Origin: Streptomyces sp. DT2A-34
GTDB lineage: Bacteria > Actinomycetota > Actinomycetes > Streptomycetales > Streptomycetaceae
DNA: 64,000 nt
Reading direction: 5' to 3'
Assembly: GCF_030499515.1 (NCBI RefSeq)
Contig: NZ_JASTWJ010000001.1
Coordinates: 7,730,001 to 7,794,000 of the forward strand
The position numbers and the translations under genes were made by a program. The notes below the pieces were generated by a model. The model was not told the DNA's origin. It searched no databases and saw only the letters and a program-made list of their open reading frames with translations. Positions within the stretch are counted from its first letter, which is position 1. Every line of letters starts with the position of its first letter. Positions 40,855 to 50,543 of the stretch are shown here, piece by piece.

Positions 40855-41823
40855 TCACTGCGCCGTGGGCGGCCTTCCACCCACCCGGTCCACCGCCAGC
40901 GCACCCGCCCGGCACCCCTCCCGCGCCGCATCCTCGGGCCCGGCGCCCGCGAGCAGGGCCGCGAGGAAGGCACCCGTGAAGGCGTCGCCCGCCCCCGTCG
41001 TGTCCCTCGGCGTCGCCGGCGCGGCGGGGACCTGGGCGCGCACCGCGCCGGACCGCGCCACCAGCGCACCGTCCGCGCCCTGCTTGACCACCACCAACGG
41101 CACCTGACGGCTCAGCTTGGCCGCCGCGTCCGCCGCGTCGGGCAACCCCGTGAGCAGGCACGCCTCGTCACGGCTGGGAAGCAGGACGTCCACCCCTTCC
41201 ACCAGCGCCAGGAAACGGTCGACGCCCAACTCCACGAGGAAACCGGCCGACGCCGGATCCAGACTCACCGGCACACCCCGCGCGCGTGCCGACGCCAGAG
41301 CTACCGCCACCAGCGCCCGGCTCGGCTCGGAGAACAACAGATAGCCCGAGAGGTGCAGCCGGGCGACACCGTCGAGCAGCGTGTCCGCCCAGTCGTCAGG
41401 GCCGAGCCGCAAGCATGCCCCGCTGTCGGTGAGGAACGTCCGCTCGGCAGCGGCGCCCGTGTCGACCAGGCAGATCACCGTCCCGGTCGGCACCTGCGGA
41501 TCCACGACGAGACGGGGCAGTACTCCGCTCGCGGACAGTTCCCGCTCGTGCCACGCGGCCGCGTCCGTGCCGACCCGCCCCAGGAGCCGCACCTGACTAC
41601 TGCCCCAATACGCGGCCCAGCAGGCCACATTGGCGCCCGCGCCGCCCGGCACCGTCCTGATGGCCGCGGCCGTGTCCGTGCCCGAGGCGAGCGGCCCCCG
41701 GTGCCGGGCGATGACGTCCGTCACCACGTCCCCGACGACCAGCAGCGCGCCGTCGCGCTCGTCGACCGGAGTGGGCCCGTCCCCCGCGCCGCCGTGCCCC
41801 GGCCCGTTCCCCGGCTCGCTCAC
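40855..41823 (-). CDS. psuK: PfkB-family kinase, probable pseudouridine kinase
   Basis: 322 residues of the ribokinase/PfkB family: VVGDVVTDVIARH, the substrate loop VPGGAGANVACW, and the C-terminal ATP/anion motif DTTGAGDAFTGAFLAALL with catalytic Asp. PsuK phosphorylates pseudouridine to pseudouridine 5'-phosphate. The assignment as PsuK rests on the neighbour: its GTG (41823) overlaps the psuG stop as GTGA, so the two are coupled. By sequence alone it could be another sugar kinase. Confidence 0.85.
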   Translation of the reverse strand: MSEPGNGPGHGGAGDGPTPVDERDGALLVVGDVVTDVIARHRGPLASGTDTAAAIRTVPGGAGANVACWAAYWGSSQVRLLGRVGTDAAAWHERELSASGVLPRLVVDPQVPTGTVICLVDTGAAAERTFLTDSGACLRLGPDDWADTLLDGVARLHLSGYLLFSEPSRALVAVALASARARGVPVSLDPASAGFLVELGVDRFLALVEGVDVLLPSRDEACLLTGLPDAADAAAKLSRQVPLVVVKQGADGALVARSGAVRAQVPAAPATPRDTTGAGDAFTGAFLAALLAGAGPEDAAREGCRAGALAVDRVGGRPPTAQ

Positions 41824-42734
41824 GCCCCGGCCCAGGCCGCCGCGATCCGCCCCGCCAGCCGTACGTTGCCGCGCACCGCCGCGAGATTGGCGCTCAGCGA
41901 GGCACCGTCCGTGTGTCGTACCAAGTAATCCAGCAGGAACGGCGTGACCGCCTGACCGGTGACGCCCTGCTCGTCGCACGCGTGCAGCGCGTCGGCGAGC
42001 ACACGCGTGTGCAGCTCGGGATCCAACTGCTCAGCCTCCGGCACCGGATTGGCGACGATCAGCGCCGACTCGGGACCGTCGAGCGCGTCCTGAGCGCACA
42101 TCACCTCAGCCACCTCCTGAGGTGACCGAAGCGTCCAGTCCACCGGATGCCCCGAGTCGGACAGATAGAAGCCGGGGAAGCGCTCGGTGCGGTAGCCGGC
42201 GACCGCGACGCCGAGGGTCTCCAGGCGTTGCAGGGTCGCCGGGACATCCAGGATCGACTTCACCCCGGCACACACCACGGTGATCCGCGTGCGCGCCAGC
42301 AGCCCCAGGTCGGCCGACTCGTCCTGCGTCACCGTCCACTCCCGGTGCACACCGCCGAGCCCGCCCGTCGCGAACACCCGTACGCCGGCGAGCGCCGCCA
42401 GCAGAGCCGTCGCCGACACCGTGGTCGCCCCGCTTGCCCCGGCGGCCACCGCGAGCGGCAGATCCCGGTGCCCCAGCTTGCGGATACCGTCCTCGTTCGC
42501 GATCCGCTCCAACTGCTCCTTGTCCAGCCCGACATGGGGCCGCCCGTCCAGCACGGCGATCGTCGCGGGAACCGCGCCCTCCCGCCGTACGACGTCCTCC
42601 AGCTCCAGCGCCACCTGCAGATTGCGCGGGCGCGGCAGCCCGTGCGCGATGATCGTGGACTCCAGGGCCACCACGGGTTGACGCGCGTTGATCGCCTCCC
42701 GCACTTCTTCGGACACCACCAGCACCACGCGCAT
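41820..42734 (-). CDS. psuG: Pseudouridine-5'-phosphate glycosidase
   Basis: 304 residues. Splits pseudouridine 5'-phosphate into uracil and ribose 5-phosphate, using a Lys Schiff base and a Glu. Both are seen: VALESTIIAHGLPRPRN with Glu near 25 and VCAGVKSILDVP with Lys near 158. GHRDLPLAVAAGASGATTVS and FATGGLGGVHR are also diagnostic. First gene of an operon with the kinase that makes its substrate. Confidence 0.95.
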   Translation of the reverse strand: MRVVLVVSEEVREAINARQPVVALESTIIAHGLPRPRNLQVALELEDVVRREGAVPATIAVLDGRPHVGLDKEQLERIANEDGIRKLGHRDLPLAVAAGASGATTVSATALLAALAGVRVFATGGLGGVHREWTVTQDESADLGLLARTRITVVCAGVKSILDVPATLQRLETLGVAVAGYRTERFPGFYLSDSGHPVDWTLRSPQEVAEVMCAQDALDGPESALIVANPVPEAEQLDPELHTRVLADALHACDEQGVTGQAVTPFLLDYLVRHTDGASLSANLAAVRGNVRLAGRIAAAWAGA

Positions 42735-42828
42735 GCCTCCCTGTCGTTCGGTCTTCCCTCATCTCTGGCGGGCGCCACGCCCGGTCAAACCCTTGCGGCC
42801 TGTGGGAGACGACACCAGCCTGGGACGC

Positions 42829-43257
42829 ATGAACGACAACACGACACGTCTCGACCACGTGGTCCTGTGGGTGCGCGACCCCGCCGCCTCGGCCGAGTTC
42901 TACGAGAAGACGCTCGGTATGGCACCGATCAGGCTCACCGAGTTCATCGCGGGTGAGGCGCCGTTTCCCTCGGTGCGCGTCAACGAGGAGACCATCCTCG
43001 ACCTCATGCCGATGGCCATGGTGGAGCGCATGAAGATGCTCCCCGGCGCCGACCGGAGCGCGGGACACCCGGTCAATCACGTCTGCCTGTCCTTGCCGGA
43101 GGCCGACTTCCGCGGCCTGCGCACCCACCTGGAGGAGCACGACGTACCTGTATCGGACTACTCGTACGACTCCTTCGGCGCCCGCGGCAAGGCCAGGCGC
43201 AGCTTCTACTTCCGCGACCCCGACGGCAACGTCTTCGAGGCCCGGCACTACGACTAG
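42829..43257 (+). CDS. VOC family (glyoxalase/dioxygenase fold) protein
   Basis: 142 residues with two beta-alpha-beta-beta-beta modules: LDHVVLWVRDPAASAEFYEK with the first metal His, and FYFRDPDGNVFEARHYD with the last metal Glu. VNHVCLSLPEADF supplies the middle His. Glyoxalase, dioxygenase or resistance function cannot be told apart from sequence. ATG 42829; divergent from psuG. Confidence 0.88.
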   Translation: MNDNTTRLDHVVLWVRDPAASAEFYEKTLGMAPIRLTEFIAGEAPFPSVRVNEETILDLMPMAMVERMKMLPGADRSAGHPVNHVCLSLPEADFRGLRTHLEEHDVPVSDYSYDSFGARGKARRSFYFRDPDGNVFEARHYD

Positions 43258-43409
43258 CGCGTTGAGAAGGGGGCCACACGCGGAGCTTGCTACCGCGTCC
43301 GTGCTCCGGCCGGCCTCCGCGCGGCTGTCTGGCAACAGCGGCGATCGGGAACAGCGAGGAAGCACCTGGCCTCCTCCGCCCCTGGGGGTGCTGCGAGCCA
43401 GTCCTGACG

Positions 43410-44669
43410 TCAGTCGCCCACCGGAACGTCGGCGGCCCGTCTGCCCCGCGTGAACAGCGCCAACGCCGCCAGCGGGAGCAGCAGGCAGGCGGCGGTGAAG
43501 TTCAGCCAGCCGTAGCTCGCCTGGGCGACGACGAGCCCGGCGGCCGCGCCACCGACGCCCGCGGAGGCGTTCATGACGAGGTCCGACAGACCCTGAGCGG
43601 CGGCCCGCGCGGGCTGCGGAACGGAGTCCGTGAGCAGCGCGGAACCGGAGACGAGCCCCGCCGACCAGCCGAGGCCCAGCACGAAGAGCCCGACGGCCGT
43701 CTGCCCGTGACTGCCGCCTGCCGTACCGGCGAGGAACGCCGCGCATGCCAGCAGCCCCACGGCGAGCCCGATCCCGGACAGCCGCCCCAGCCGGTCCGAC
43801 AACCGCCCCATGAGCGGTGCGAACGCGTACATGCCGGCGATGTGGCCGCTGATGACCAGCCCGATCAGGTCGATGCCCGCGCCGTGGTGCGCGAGGTCGA
43901 CCGGGGTCATCGCCATCACCGACACCATGGCCGTGTGCGCCACGGCAACGGTCACCACCGCGAGCCGCGCCCGCGGCGAGGCGGCCACGGCTGCCATCCC
44001 GGCGCGCAGTGAACGGGCCGCGGGCGACTGCTCCTCGGCCGGCGCGAGCGCACGCGCCGTCAGCAGCGGGTCCGGCCGCAGCAGTACGGCGACCACGACC
44101 GCGGATATCAGGAAGATCCCGGCCGCCCAGAGGAACGGACCCGCCGCCGCGGGTATCCCGAGGCCCGTGACGCTCCGACCGGCGGGCGAGGCGATGTTCG
44201 GGCCGACGACCGCGCCGATGGTGGTGGCCCATACGACGAGCGAGATGGCCCGGGCCCGCCGCTCCGGTTCGGCCAGATCGGCGGCCGCGAACCGTGCCTG
44301 GAGGTTCGCCGACGAGGCCGCGCCGAAGGCGGCCATCCCGCACAGCAGCAGCGGAAAGCTCCCGATGCCGGCCGCGACCACCGTGACACCGGCGCCGACG
44401 GCTCCTATGAGATAGGCCAGGACGAGTCCGGGACGCCGCCCGCGCGCGGTCATCAGCGCGGCCAGCGGCATCGACAGCACCGCCGTACCGGCCACGGTCG
44501 CGGTGGGCGCGAGCCCGGCCAGCGACTCGGTGCCGCTGACCTCCGTCGCCAGGACGGCCGCGAGCGCGATGCCGGTGGCGACGCCCAGCCCGCCCAGGAT
44601 CTGCGTCGCGACAACCGGTCGGGCGTGATGGACGCGACGGACCCTCGGACGACGGCGGTCACGATGCAC
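43410..44669 (-). CDS. MFS transporter
   Basis: 419 residues, about twelve hydrophobic helices. The A-like motif RLSDRLGRLSGIGLAVG lies between helices 8 and 9, and the first half has LMTARGRRPGLVLAYLIG between helices 2 and 3. Drug:H+ antiporter-like; substrate unknown. I start at GTG 44669, preceded by TACAAC at about 6 bases (leaderless). This gives an Arg-rich N-terminus before the first helix, so the true start could be further in. Confidence 0.8.
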   Translation of the reverse strand: MHRDRRRPRVRRVHHARPVVATQILGGLGVATGIALAAVLATEVSGTESLAGLAPTATVAGTAVLSMPLAALMTARGRRPGLVLAYLIGAVGAGVTVVAAGIGSFPLLLCGMAAFGAASSANLQARFAAADLAEPERRARAISLVVWATTIGAVVGPNIASPAGRSVTGLGIPAAAGPFLWAAGIFLISAVVVAVLLRPDPLLTARALAPAEEQSPAARSLRAGMAAVAASPRARLAVVTVAVAHTAMVSVMAMTPVDLAHHGAGIDLIGLVISGHIAGMYAFAPLMGRLSDRLGRLSGIGLAVGLLACAAFLAGTAGGSHGQTAVGLFVLGLGWSAGLVSGSALLTDSVPQPARAAAQGLSDLVMNASAGVGGAAAGLVVAQASYGWLNFTAACLLLPLAALALFTRGRRAADVPVGD

Positions 44670-44876
44670 ACCCGGTTGTACGGCGCGCCCGGGCGGCCCA
44701 CATGGAGCAGCCCCCCGGACCTGCCGGCAACGGGACAGCACACCGGACCGGCCGCGTACGGGTGGGTGATACCGGCCGCGTGCAGCCGGGTGAAATGTGT
44801 CGTCACAGGCGCAGTCTCCCCCTCTTCTCCCGCCTGTCTTCTCTTGCCTGTCCAGCTCTGCGAAAGACCGGATGCC

Positions 44877-45431
44877 TCAGAACAGCGGCTCCGGCAGCAC
44901 CCCCTCCAGCGCGAGCAGCTTCCGCTTGGTCTCCAGGCCGCCCCCGAACCCGCCGATGCCGCCGTCGCTCTCCACGACCCGGTGGCAGGGCACGACGACC
45001 GGCAGCGGATTGGCGCCCATCGCCATCCCCACCGCCTGGGCCGCGCCCGGCTGCCCCACCCGTCCCGCCAGGTCGCCGTACCCGACGACCGTGCCGTACG
45101 GGACACCGGACGCCAGCTCGCGCAGCACCTGCCGGTTGAAGCCGGAGATGAGCGACCAGTCCAGCGGCAGCTCGAAGTCGCGCCGGGAGCCCGCGAAGTA
45201 CTCCTCCACCTGACGTATCGCCTGGGCCAGCAGGGGAGAGCCGGGCGCCTCGACCGGCTCGGCGCCCAGCCTGGACGCCAGTCGGTCCAGCGTCTGGTCG
45301 CGCACGCTCTCCTTGGCGTGGAACACGACGCTGACCAGGCCGTCGCGGGTCGCGGCCAGCATCAGCGGACCGATGTCGGTACCGACGACGGCCCACACGA
45401 CCTGCTGCTCGTACTGCCCATGGCTGTCCAT
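44877..45431 (-). CDS. ogt: Methylated-DNA--protein-cysteine methyltransferase
   Basis: 184 residues. Repairs O6-alkylguanine by taking the alkyl group onto its own Cys. The active site PCHRVV is complete, with the helix-turn-helix segment FNRQVLRELASGVPYGTVVGY and AAQAVGMAMGANPLP. The product is of the Ogt type, with no Ada regulatory domain. A perfect match to the RecA-NDp damage promoter (45438-45460) places the ATG 6 bases after the -10, so it is a leaderless damage-induced gene. Confidence 0.95.
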   Translation of the reverse strand: MDSHGQYEQQVVWAVVGTDIGPLMLAATRDGLVSVVFHAKESVRDQTLDRLASRLGAEPVEAPGSPLLAQAIRQVEEYFAGSRRDFELPLDWSLISGFNRQVLRELASGVPYGTVVGYGDLAGRVGQPGAAQAVGMAMGANPLPVVVPCHRVVESDGGIGGFGGGLETKRKLLALEGVLPEPLF

Positions 45432-45437
45432 GCGCCC

Positions 45438-45460
45438 ACCGTACGACCCACCACTGACAA
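45438..45460 (-). promoter_or_regulatory. RecA-NDp type damage promoter of ogt
   Basis: On the minus strand TTGTCAGTG (45452-45460), 8 bases, TACGGT (45438-45443). Full match to TTGTCRGTG-N8-TAnnnT. Confidence 0.85.
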
Positions 45461-45495
45461 CGCCCCGGGAGCGGGCACCGGCTGCCGGCCTGGCC

Positions 45496-46365
45496 TCAGC
45501 CCTTGGGGAACGCGTCCCGCACCACGTCGGGACTGTTGGTGATGATGCCGTCGACTCCGTACCTGCCGACCAGCCGGGCGGTGTCCGCGTCGTTCACCGT
45601 CCAGGTGAAGACCTCCAGCGGCCCGCCCTGCGGTCCCTCGAACTCGTGGACGGAGGCGACATAGTCCGTGGAGATGGAGGAGTGCGAGGGGTTGATCTGG
45701 TCGACGAAGGTCGCGTACCAGGACAGGTCCGCCACGGCCGGCGTCCCGAGGAATCCGGTCTTCACGGCCGGCTTCAGCTCGTGGACGGTCCGCATGCTGT
45801 CGGCACTGAAGCTCTGCACGATCAGCCGCCTCGCCAGGTGGTCCGGGTCGAGCCAGCCCTCGTTGCCCAGGACCTTGAGGGTCTGCCGCTCGATGCCGGG
45901 GTACAGGTCGGGATTCTTGATCTCCAGGAGCAGCTTCTGGTGGTGCAGCTCCACGCGGTCCATGAACTGCTCCAGCGTCGGTACGCGCTCGCCCGCGTAG
46001 GCGGGGCCGAACCAACTGCCCGCGTCCAGGTGTGCGATCTCGGCGGCGGTGAAGTCCTTCACCTTCCACGGCGCCCGGTCGGGGAAGACCTCCTCCACAT
46101 CGGTCGTGCGCTTCAGATTGTCGTCGTGGAGGACGACCAGCTCGCCGTCCTTGGTGCGCTGGACGTCGTTCTCGACCCAGCTGACGCCCAACTCGGCGGC
46201 CTCGTCGACGGCGGCCAGCGTGTTCTCGGGGGCGTACGCGGAGGCCCCCCGGTGGGCGATGATCGTGGGCCGCTCGGCACCGGCCCGGGCGGCGGAGGCG
46301 GGGAGCAGAAGGGCGGCGGCTCCCAGGAGCGCGGTCGTCGTTGCGGCTACAGCGCGCGCGTGCAT
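45496..46365 (-). CDS. Secreted glycerophosphodiester phosphodiesterase
   Basis: 289 residues with a signal peptide (ATTTALLGAAALLLPASAARA, cut near 28). The GDPD barrel has HRGASAYAPENTLAA near 39, WVENDVQRTKDGELVVLHD and LLLEIKNPD with the metal-binding Glu. It hydrolyses glycerophosphodiesters outside the cell to glycerol 3-phosphate. The phosphate-regulon box expected for such genes is not evident in the short upstream region. Confidence 0.92.
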   Translation of the reverse strand: MHARAVAATTTALLGAAALLLPASAARAGAERPTIIAHRGASAYAPENTLAAVDEAAELGVSWVENDVQRTKDGELVVLHDDNLKRTTDVEEVFPDRAPWKVKDFTAAEIAHLDAGSWFGPAYAGERVPTLEQFMDRVELHHQKLLLEIKNPDLYPGIERQTLKVLGNEGWLDPDHLARRLIVQSFSADSMRTVHELKPAVKTGFLGTPAVADLSWYATFVDQINPSHSSISTDYVASVHEFEGPQGGPLEVFTWTVNDADTARLVGRYGVDGIITNSPDVVRDAFPKG

Positions 46366-46643
46366 GCGTACTCCTCGCGTCGAACGATCACGGACAGCTC
46401 AACTGTGACAGCAGAGGGTCAACGGTGGGGGTGTACAGAATGGCCACAGATTGAATGGAGTTGCCCGGGCCCGCTCACTCGTGCCGCACAACTGAGGCAA
46501 GGCCGTGTTTCTTTGCCGGAGAATCGTTCGACCATTCCGGTGGGGGTTACTCTCTGCCTCAACCCTGACCGCTCGGGCGGTCCTGGGAAGGGGCGCATTC
46601 CACAGAGTTCCGGGACGTAAGAGGGCGGGAAAGGCAGCCGCGT

Positions 46644-47510
46644 ATGCAGGGCACGATCGACGGATTCAGCTACGGACTCGTCACACCGCTGGTGGCCTAC
46701 CTGATGGCCTGCCTCGGCGGTGCCCTCGGCCTGCGCTGCACCACCAGATCGATGCTCGTCTCGCAGTCCTGGCGGCCGGGCTGGCTCGCCCTGGGGTCGG
46801 CGGCCATCGGCTCCGGCATCTGGACCATGCACTTCGTCGCGATGATGGGGTTCACGGTCAAGGAGACGCCGATCCACTACGACAAACCGATGACGTTCGC
46901 GAGCCTGGCCGTCGCCATCGTCATGGTGGGCGTCGGGATCTTCATCGTCGGCTACAAGGGCGCCAGCGGAGCGGCCCTGTTCACCGGCGGCACCATCACC
47001 GGCTTGGGCATCGCCTCGATGCACTACCTGGGCATGGCCGGCATGCGACTCGACGGCAAGCTGGAGTACAACACGTTCACCGTCGCCGTCTCCGTCGCCA
47101 TAGCCATGGTGGCGGCCACCGCCGCCCTGTGGGCCGCCGGACAGGTCAGGGGGCTGATGTGGAGCGTGGGCGCGAGCCTCGTCATGGGCCTCGCCGTCAG
47201 CGGCATGCACTACACCGGCATGGCCGCCCTCAGCGTCCATCTGCACGGCACGGAGGCCCCCTCCGCGGGCGACTCACCCGCCGCCCTGCTCGCGCCCATG
47301 ATGATCGGCCCGCTCGCCTTCCTGCTCCTCGCGGGCGCCGTCATGCTGTTCGACCCGAAGATGGTCATGGGGAAGCCCGCCGGCGTCCCCGTCGAGCACA
47401 AGCCCGGCGTCCCGGCCCACGCCACCGTCCCGCATCCGACCCGCCGCCCGTCGCTGCGGCCCCGCCGCGCCCTCGGGCAGCGAGGGCCCCGCACCCCGCA
47501 AAACCACTGA
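46644..47510 (+). CDS. MHYT-domain integral membrane sensor
   Basis: 288 residues. Seven transmembrane helices with three MHYT-type motifs: [10 protein letters not shown] near 63, [10 protein letters not shown] near 134 and [10 protein letters not shown] near 196. They are proposed to bind copper and sense O2, CO or NO. No output domain is attached; the C-terminus is a basic Pro-rich cytosolic tail. The signal is probably passed to another protein. The 278 bases upstream show no other gene. Confidence 0.9.
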   Translation: MQGTIDGFSYGLVTPLVAYLMACLGGALGLRCTTRSMLVSQSWRPGWLALGSAAIGSGIWTMHFVAMMGFTVKETPIHYDKPMTFASLAVAIVMVGVGIFIVGYKGASGAALFTGGTITGLGIASMHYLGMAGMRLDGKLEYNTFTVAVSVAIAMVAATAALWAAGQVRGLMWSVGASLVMGLAVSGMHYTGMAALSVHLHGTEAPSAGDSPAALLAPMMIGPLAFLLLAGAVMLFDPKMVMGKPAGVPVEHKPGVPAHATVPHPTRRPSLRPRRALGQRGPRTPQNH

Positions 47511-47520
47511 TCGGGCCGCG

Positions 47521-47543
47521 TTGTCAGTGGCGGGTCGTACGGT
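47521..47543 (+). promoter_or_regulatory. RecA-NDp type damage promoter of uvrB
   Basis: TTGTCAGTG (47521-47529), 8 bases, TACGGT (47538-47543). Full match to the consensus. The uvrB ATG follows 7 bases later, so the transcript is leaderless. Confidence 0.85.
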
Positions 47544-47550
47544 TGATTCC

Positions 47551-49698
47551 ATGCGGCCCGTTTCCAGCATCGAACGCACGGTGGCGCCCTTCGAGGTCGT
47601 CAGTCCCTACCAGCCCAGCGGCGACCAGCCGCAGGCCATCACCGAGCTCGCCCGGCGCATCGAGGCCGGCGAGAAGGACGTCGTCCTGCTCGGCGCGACC
47701 GGCACAGGCAAGTCCGCCACCACCGCGTGGATGATCGAGAAGCTCCAGCGCCCCACCCTGGTGATGGCGCCGAACAAGACGCTGGCCGCCCAGCTGGCGA
47801 ACGAATTCCGCGAGCTGCTGCCGAACAACGCCGTCGAGTACTTCGTCTCGTACTACGACTACTACCAGCCCGAGGCCTACGTCCCGCAGTCGGACACCTA
47901 CATCGAGAAGGACTCCTCGATCAACGAGGAGGTCGAGCGCCTGCGCCACTCCGCGACCAACTCGCTGCTCACCCGACGTGACGTCGTCGTGGTCGCCTCC
48001 GTCTCCTGCATCTACGGCCTCGGTACTCCGCAGGAGTACGTGGACCGCATGGTCCCCCTCAAGGTCGGCGAGGAGATAGACCGGGATCAGCTGCTGCGCC
48101 GCTTCGTGGACATCCAGTACACGCGCAACGACCTGGCCTTCACCCGCGGCACCTTCCGGGTGCGCGGCGACACCATCGAGATCTTCCCGGTCTACGAGGA
48201 ACTCGCCGTCCGCATCGAGATGTTCGGCGACGAGATCGAGGCCCTGTCCACGCTGCACCCGCTCACCGGCGAGATCATCAGCGACGACGAGCAGCTGTAC
48301 GTCTTCCCGGCCTCCCACTACGTCGCGGGTCCCGAGCGTTTGGAGCGGGCCGTCAACGACATCGAGAAGGAGCTGGGGGAGCGTCTCGCCGAGCTGGAGA
48401 AGCAGGGCAAGCTCCTGGAGGCCCAGCGCCTGCGGATGCGCACGACCTACGACCTCGAGATGCTCCGTCAGATCGGCTCCTGCTCCGGCGTGGAGAACTA
48501 CTCGATGCACTTCGACGGCCGCTCGCCCGGATCCCCGCCCAACACCCTGCTCGACTACTTCCCGGACGACTTCCTGCTCGTCATCGACGAGTCGCACGTC
48601 ACCGTCCCGCAGATCGGCGCCATGTACGAGGGCGACGCATCCCGCAAGCGCACCCTCGTCGACCACGGCTTCCGCCTGCCCTCCGCCCTCGACAACCGCC
48701 CCCTGAAGTGGGAGGAGTTCCAGGAGCGCATCGGGCAGACGGTCTATCTGTCGGCGACCCCGGGCACCTACGAGCTCTCCCGCGGAGATGGCCAGGTCGA
48801 GCAGATCATCCGCCCCACCGGCCTCGTCGACCCCGAGGTCGTCGTCAAGCCCACCGAGGGCCAGATCGACGACCTGGTCCACGAGATCCGGGAGCGGGTG
48901 GAGAAGGACGAGCGCGTCCTGGTCACCACTCTCACCAAGAAAATGGCCGAGGACCTCACGGACTACTTCCTGGAGCTCGGCATCCAGGTGCGCTATCTGC
49001 ACAGCGACGTCGACACGCTGCGCCGCGTCGAGTTGCTGCGCGAACTGCGCGCGGGCGAGTTCGACGTCCTGGTCGGCATCAACCTCCTCCGCGAAGGCCT
49101 CGACCTTCCCGAGGTGTCCCTGGTGGCGATCCTCGACGCCGACAAGGAGGGCTTCCTGCGCTCCGGCACCTCTCTCATCCAGACCATCGGCCGCGCGGCG
49201 CGCAATGTCTCCGGCCAGGTCCACATGTACGCCGACAAGATCACCCCGGCGATGGCGAAGGCCATCGACGAGACCAACCGCCGCCGGGAGAAGCAGGTCG
49301 CGTACAACAAGGCGAACGGCATCGACCCCCAGCCGCTGCGCAAGAAGATCAACGACATAGTCGCGCAGATCGCCCGTGAGGGCGTCGACACCGAGCAGCT
49401 GCTCGGCACGGGTTACCGCGCCAAGAAGGACGGCCGGGGCACCAAGGCCCCCGTGCCCTCCCTCGGTGACAAGGCGGTCAAGGGCGCGAAGGCGGCCAAG
49501 TCCGCCAAGGGCAAGGCCAAGGAGACGGTGCCGACCGACCGGCCGGCGGCCGAACTTGCCGAGCAGATCGAAGAGTTGACGGAGCGTATGCGCGCCGCCG
49601 CCGCGGATCTGCAGTTCGAGATCGCGGCCCGGCTGCGTGACGAGGTGTCCGAGATGAAGAAGGAACTGCGCCAGATGAAGGAGGCGGGCCTGGCCTGA
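47551..49698 (+). CDS. uvrB: Excinuclease ABC subunit B
   Basis: 715-residue UvrB of nucleotide excision repair: verifies the lesion handed over by UvrA and recruits UvrC. Helicase motifs are clear: GATGTGKS at 48-55, [11 protein letters not shown], the beta-hairpin [11 protein letters not shown] that probes the damaged strand, LLVIDESH (motif II), [10 protein letters not shown] (III) and QTIGRAARN (VI). The C-terminal UVR domain ends in [16 protein letters not shown] for UvrC binding. A Lys/Ala-rich linker at 620-660 is typical of actinobacteria. I start at ATG 47551, directly after a damage promoter. Confidence 0.98.
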   Translation: MRPVSSIERTVAPFEVVSPYQPSGDQPQAITELARRIEAGEKDVVLLGATGTGKSATTAWMIEKLQRPTLVMAPNKTLAAQLANEFRELLPNNAVEYFVSYYDYYQPEAYVPQSDTYIEKDSSINEEVERLRHSATNSLLTRRDVVVVASVSCIYGLGTPQEYVDRMVPLKVGEEIDRDQLLRRFVDIQYTRNDLAFTRGTFRVRGDTIEIFPVYEELAVRIEMFGDEIEALSTLHPLTGEIISDDEQLYVFPASHYVAGPERLERAVNDIEKELGERLAELEKQGKLLEAQRLRMRTTYDLEMLRQIGSCSGVENYSMHFDGRSPGSPPNTLLDYFPDDFLLVIDESHVTVPQIGAMYEGDASRKRTLVDHGFRLPSALDNRPLKWEEFQERIGQTVYLSATPGTYELSRGDGQVEQIIRPTGLVDPEVVVKPTEGQIDDLVHEIRERVEKDERVLVTTLTKKMAEDLTDYFLELGIQVRYLHSDVDTLRRVELLRELRAGEFDVLVGINLLREGLDLPEVSLVAILDADKEGFLRSGTSLIQTIGRAARNVSGQVHMYADKITPAMAKAIDETNRRREKQVAYNKANGIDPQPLRKKINDIVAQIAREGVDTEQLLGTGYRAKKDGRGTKAPVPSLGDKAVKGAKAAKSAKGKAKETVPTDRPAAELAEQIEELTERMRAAAADLQFEIAARLRDEVSEMKKELRQMKEAGLA

Positions 49699-49707
49699 CG
49701 GGCCCAC

Positions 49708-49739
49708 GGGTGCCGGTCCACGCTCTGGAACCGGCGCCC
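49708..49739 (+). terminator. Terminator of uvrB
   Basis: GGGTGCCGG (49708-49716) pairs with CCGGCGCCC (49731-49739) with one G-U, starting 10 bases after the stop. Confidence 0.65.
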
Positions 49740-49815
49740 TCGAACGGCCTGCCAGGGCACGCCGAGCACGCGCTGTGTTGCAAGACCGACACAAAGTGCG
49801 GACCGGGGTACGGCA

Positions 49816-49838
49816 CTGTCAGTGGCCCTGCGTAGGGT
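49816..49838 (+). promoter_or_regulatory. RecA-NDp type damage promoter of terD
   Basis: CTGTCAGTG (49816-49824), 8 bases, TAGGGT (49833-49838). It differs from the consensus only in the first base. It lies 58 bases before the terD GTG. Confidence 0.75.
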
Positions 49839-49896
49839 TCTGGTCATCCGCGGTGTCCGCGGCCAACAGGGGACAGCTCGAGAGGGGAATCGGCAC

Positions 49897-50472
49897 GTGA
49901 CCGTCAACATGACCAAGGGTCAGGCCATCAGTCTGCAGAAGAGCGACGGCGGCAGCCTGACCGCGGTGCGCATGGGTCTCGGCTGGCAGGCGGCTCCCCG
50001 GCGCGGCCTGTTCGGGTCGCGCACGCGGGAGGTCGACCTCGACGCCTCCGCGGTCCTGTTCGCGGACAAGCAGCCGGTCGACGTCGTCTTCTTCCGCCAC
50101 CTGGTGAGCGACGACGGCTCGGTGCGCCACACCGGTGACAACCTCGTCGGCGGTGTCGGCCAGGGCGACGACGAGGCGATCCTCGTCGACCTCGCGCGCA
50201 TCCCGGTCCACATCGACCAGATCGTCTTCACTGTGAACTCCTTCACGGGCCAGACCTTCCAGGAGGTGCAGAACGCGTTCTGCCGCCTGGTCGACGAAAC
50301 CAACGGTCAGGAGCTGGCCCGCTACACCCTCGCGGGCGGCGGCGCCTACACGGCGCAGATCATGGCGAAGGTGCACCGCAACGGCCCGGGCTGGACGATG
50401 ACGGCCCTCGGCACGCCGGCCAATGGCCGCACCTTCCAGGACCTGATGCCGTCGATCCTGCCGCACCTGTAG
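49897..50472 (+). CDS. terD: TerD family stress protein
   Basis: 191 residues of the TerD/TerE family: MTKGQAISLQKSDGGSLTAV, VDLDASAVLFADKQPVDVVFF, and HTGDNLVGGVGQGDDEAILVDL with the calcium-binding acidic loop. The C-terminal strand LAGGGAYTAQIMAKVHR is also present. TerD binds Ca2+ and belongs to tellurite, phage and stress resistance systems. GTG 49897 follows GAGAGGGG. First gene of a cluster with the next gene; preceded by a damage promoter. Confidence 0.93.
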   Translation: MTVNMTKGQAISLQKSDGGSLTAVRMGLGWQAAPRRGLFGSRTREVDLDASAVLFADKQPVDVVFFRHLVSDDGSVRHTGDNLVGGVGQGDDEAILVDLARIPVHIDQIVFTVNSFTGQTFQEVQNAFCRLVDETNGQELARYTLAGGGAYTAQIMAKVHRNGPGWTMTALGTPANGRTFQDLMPSILPHL

Positions 50473-50543
50473 GACATGAAGGACCTCTAGAGCGGCCCGG
50501 TGAGCGGCACACCACACGACAAGCGACACAGGGGGACGAAGGC

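Noticed and set aside
44453..44806. Possible small gene from GTG 44806 (VTTHFTRLHAAGITHPY) with a good GA-rich ribosome site
   Set aside because: Most of it overlaps the MFS gene in another frame and no similarity is recognised; it may be a short leader peptide, but support is too weak to list.
47511..47550. LexA (SOS) box before uvrB
   Set aside because: No GAAC-N4-GTTC-like palindrome is present; the LexA-independent promoter explains the region.
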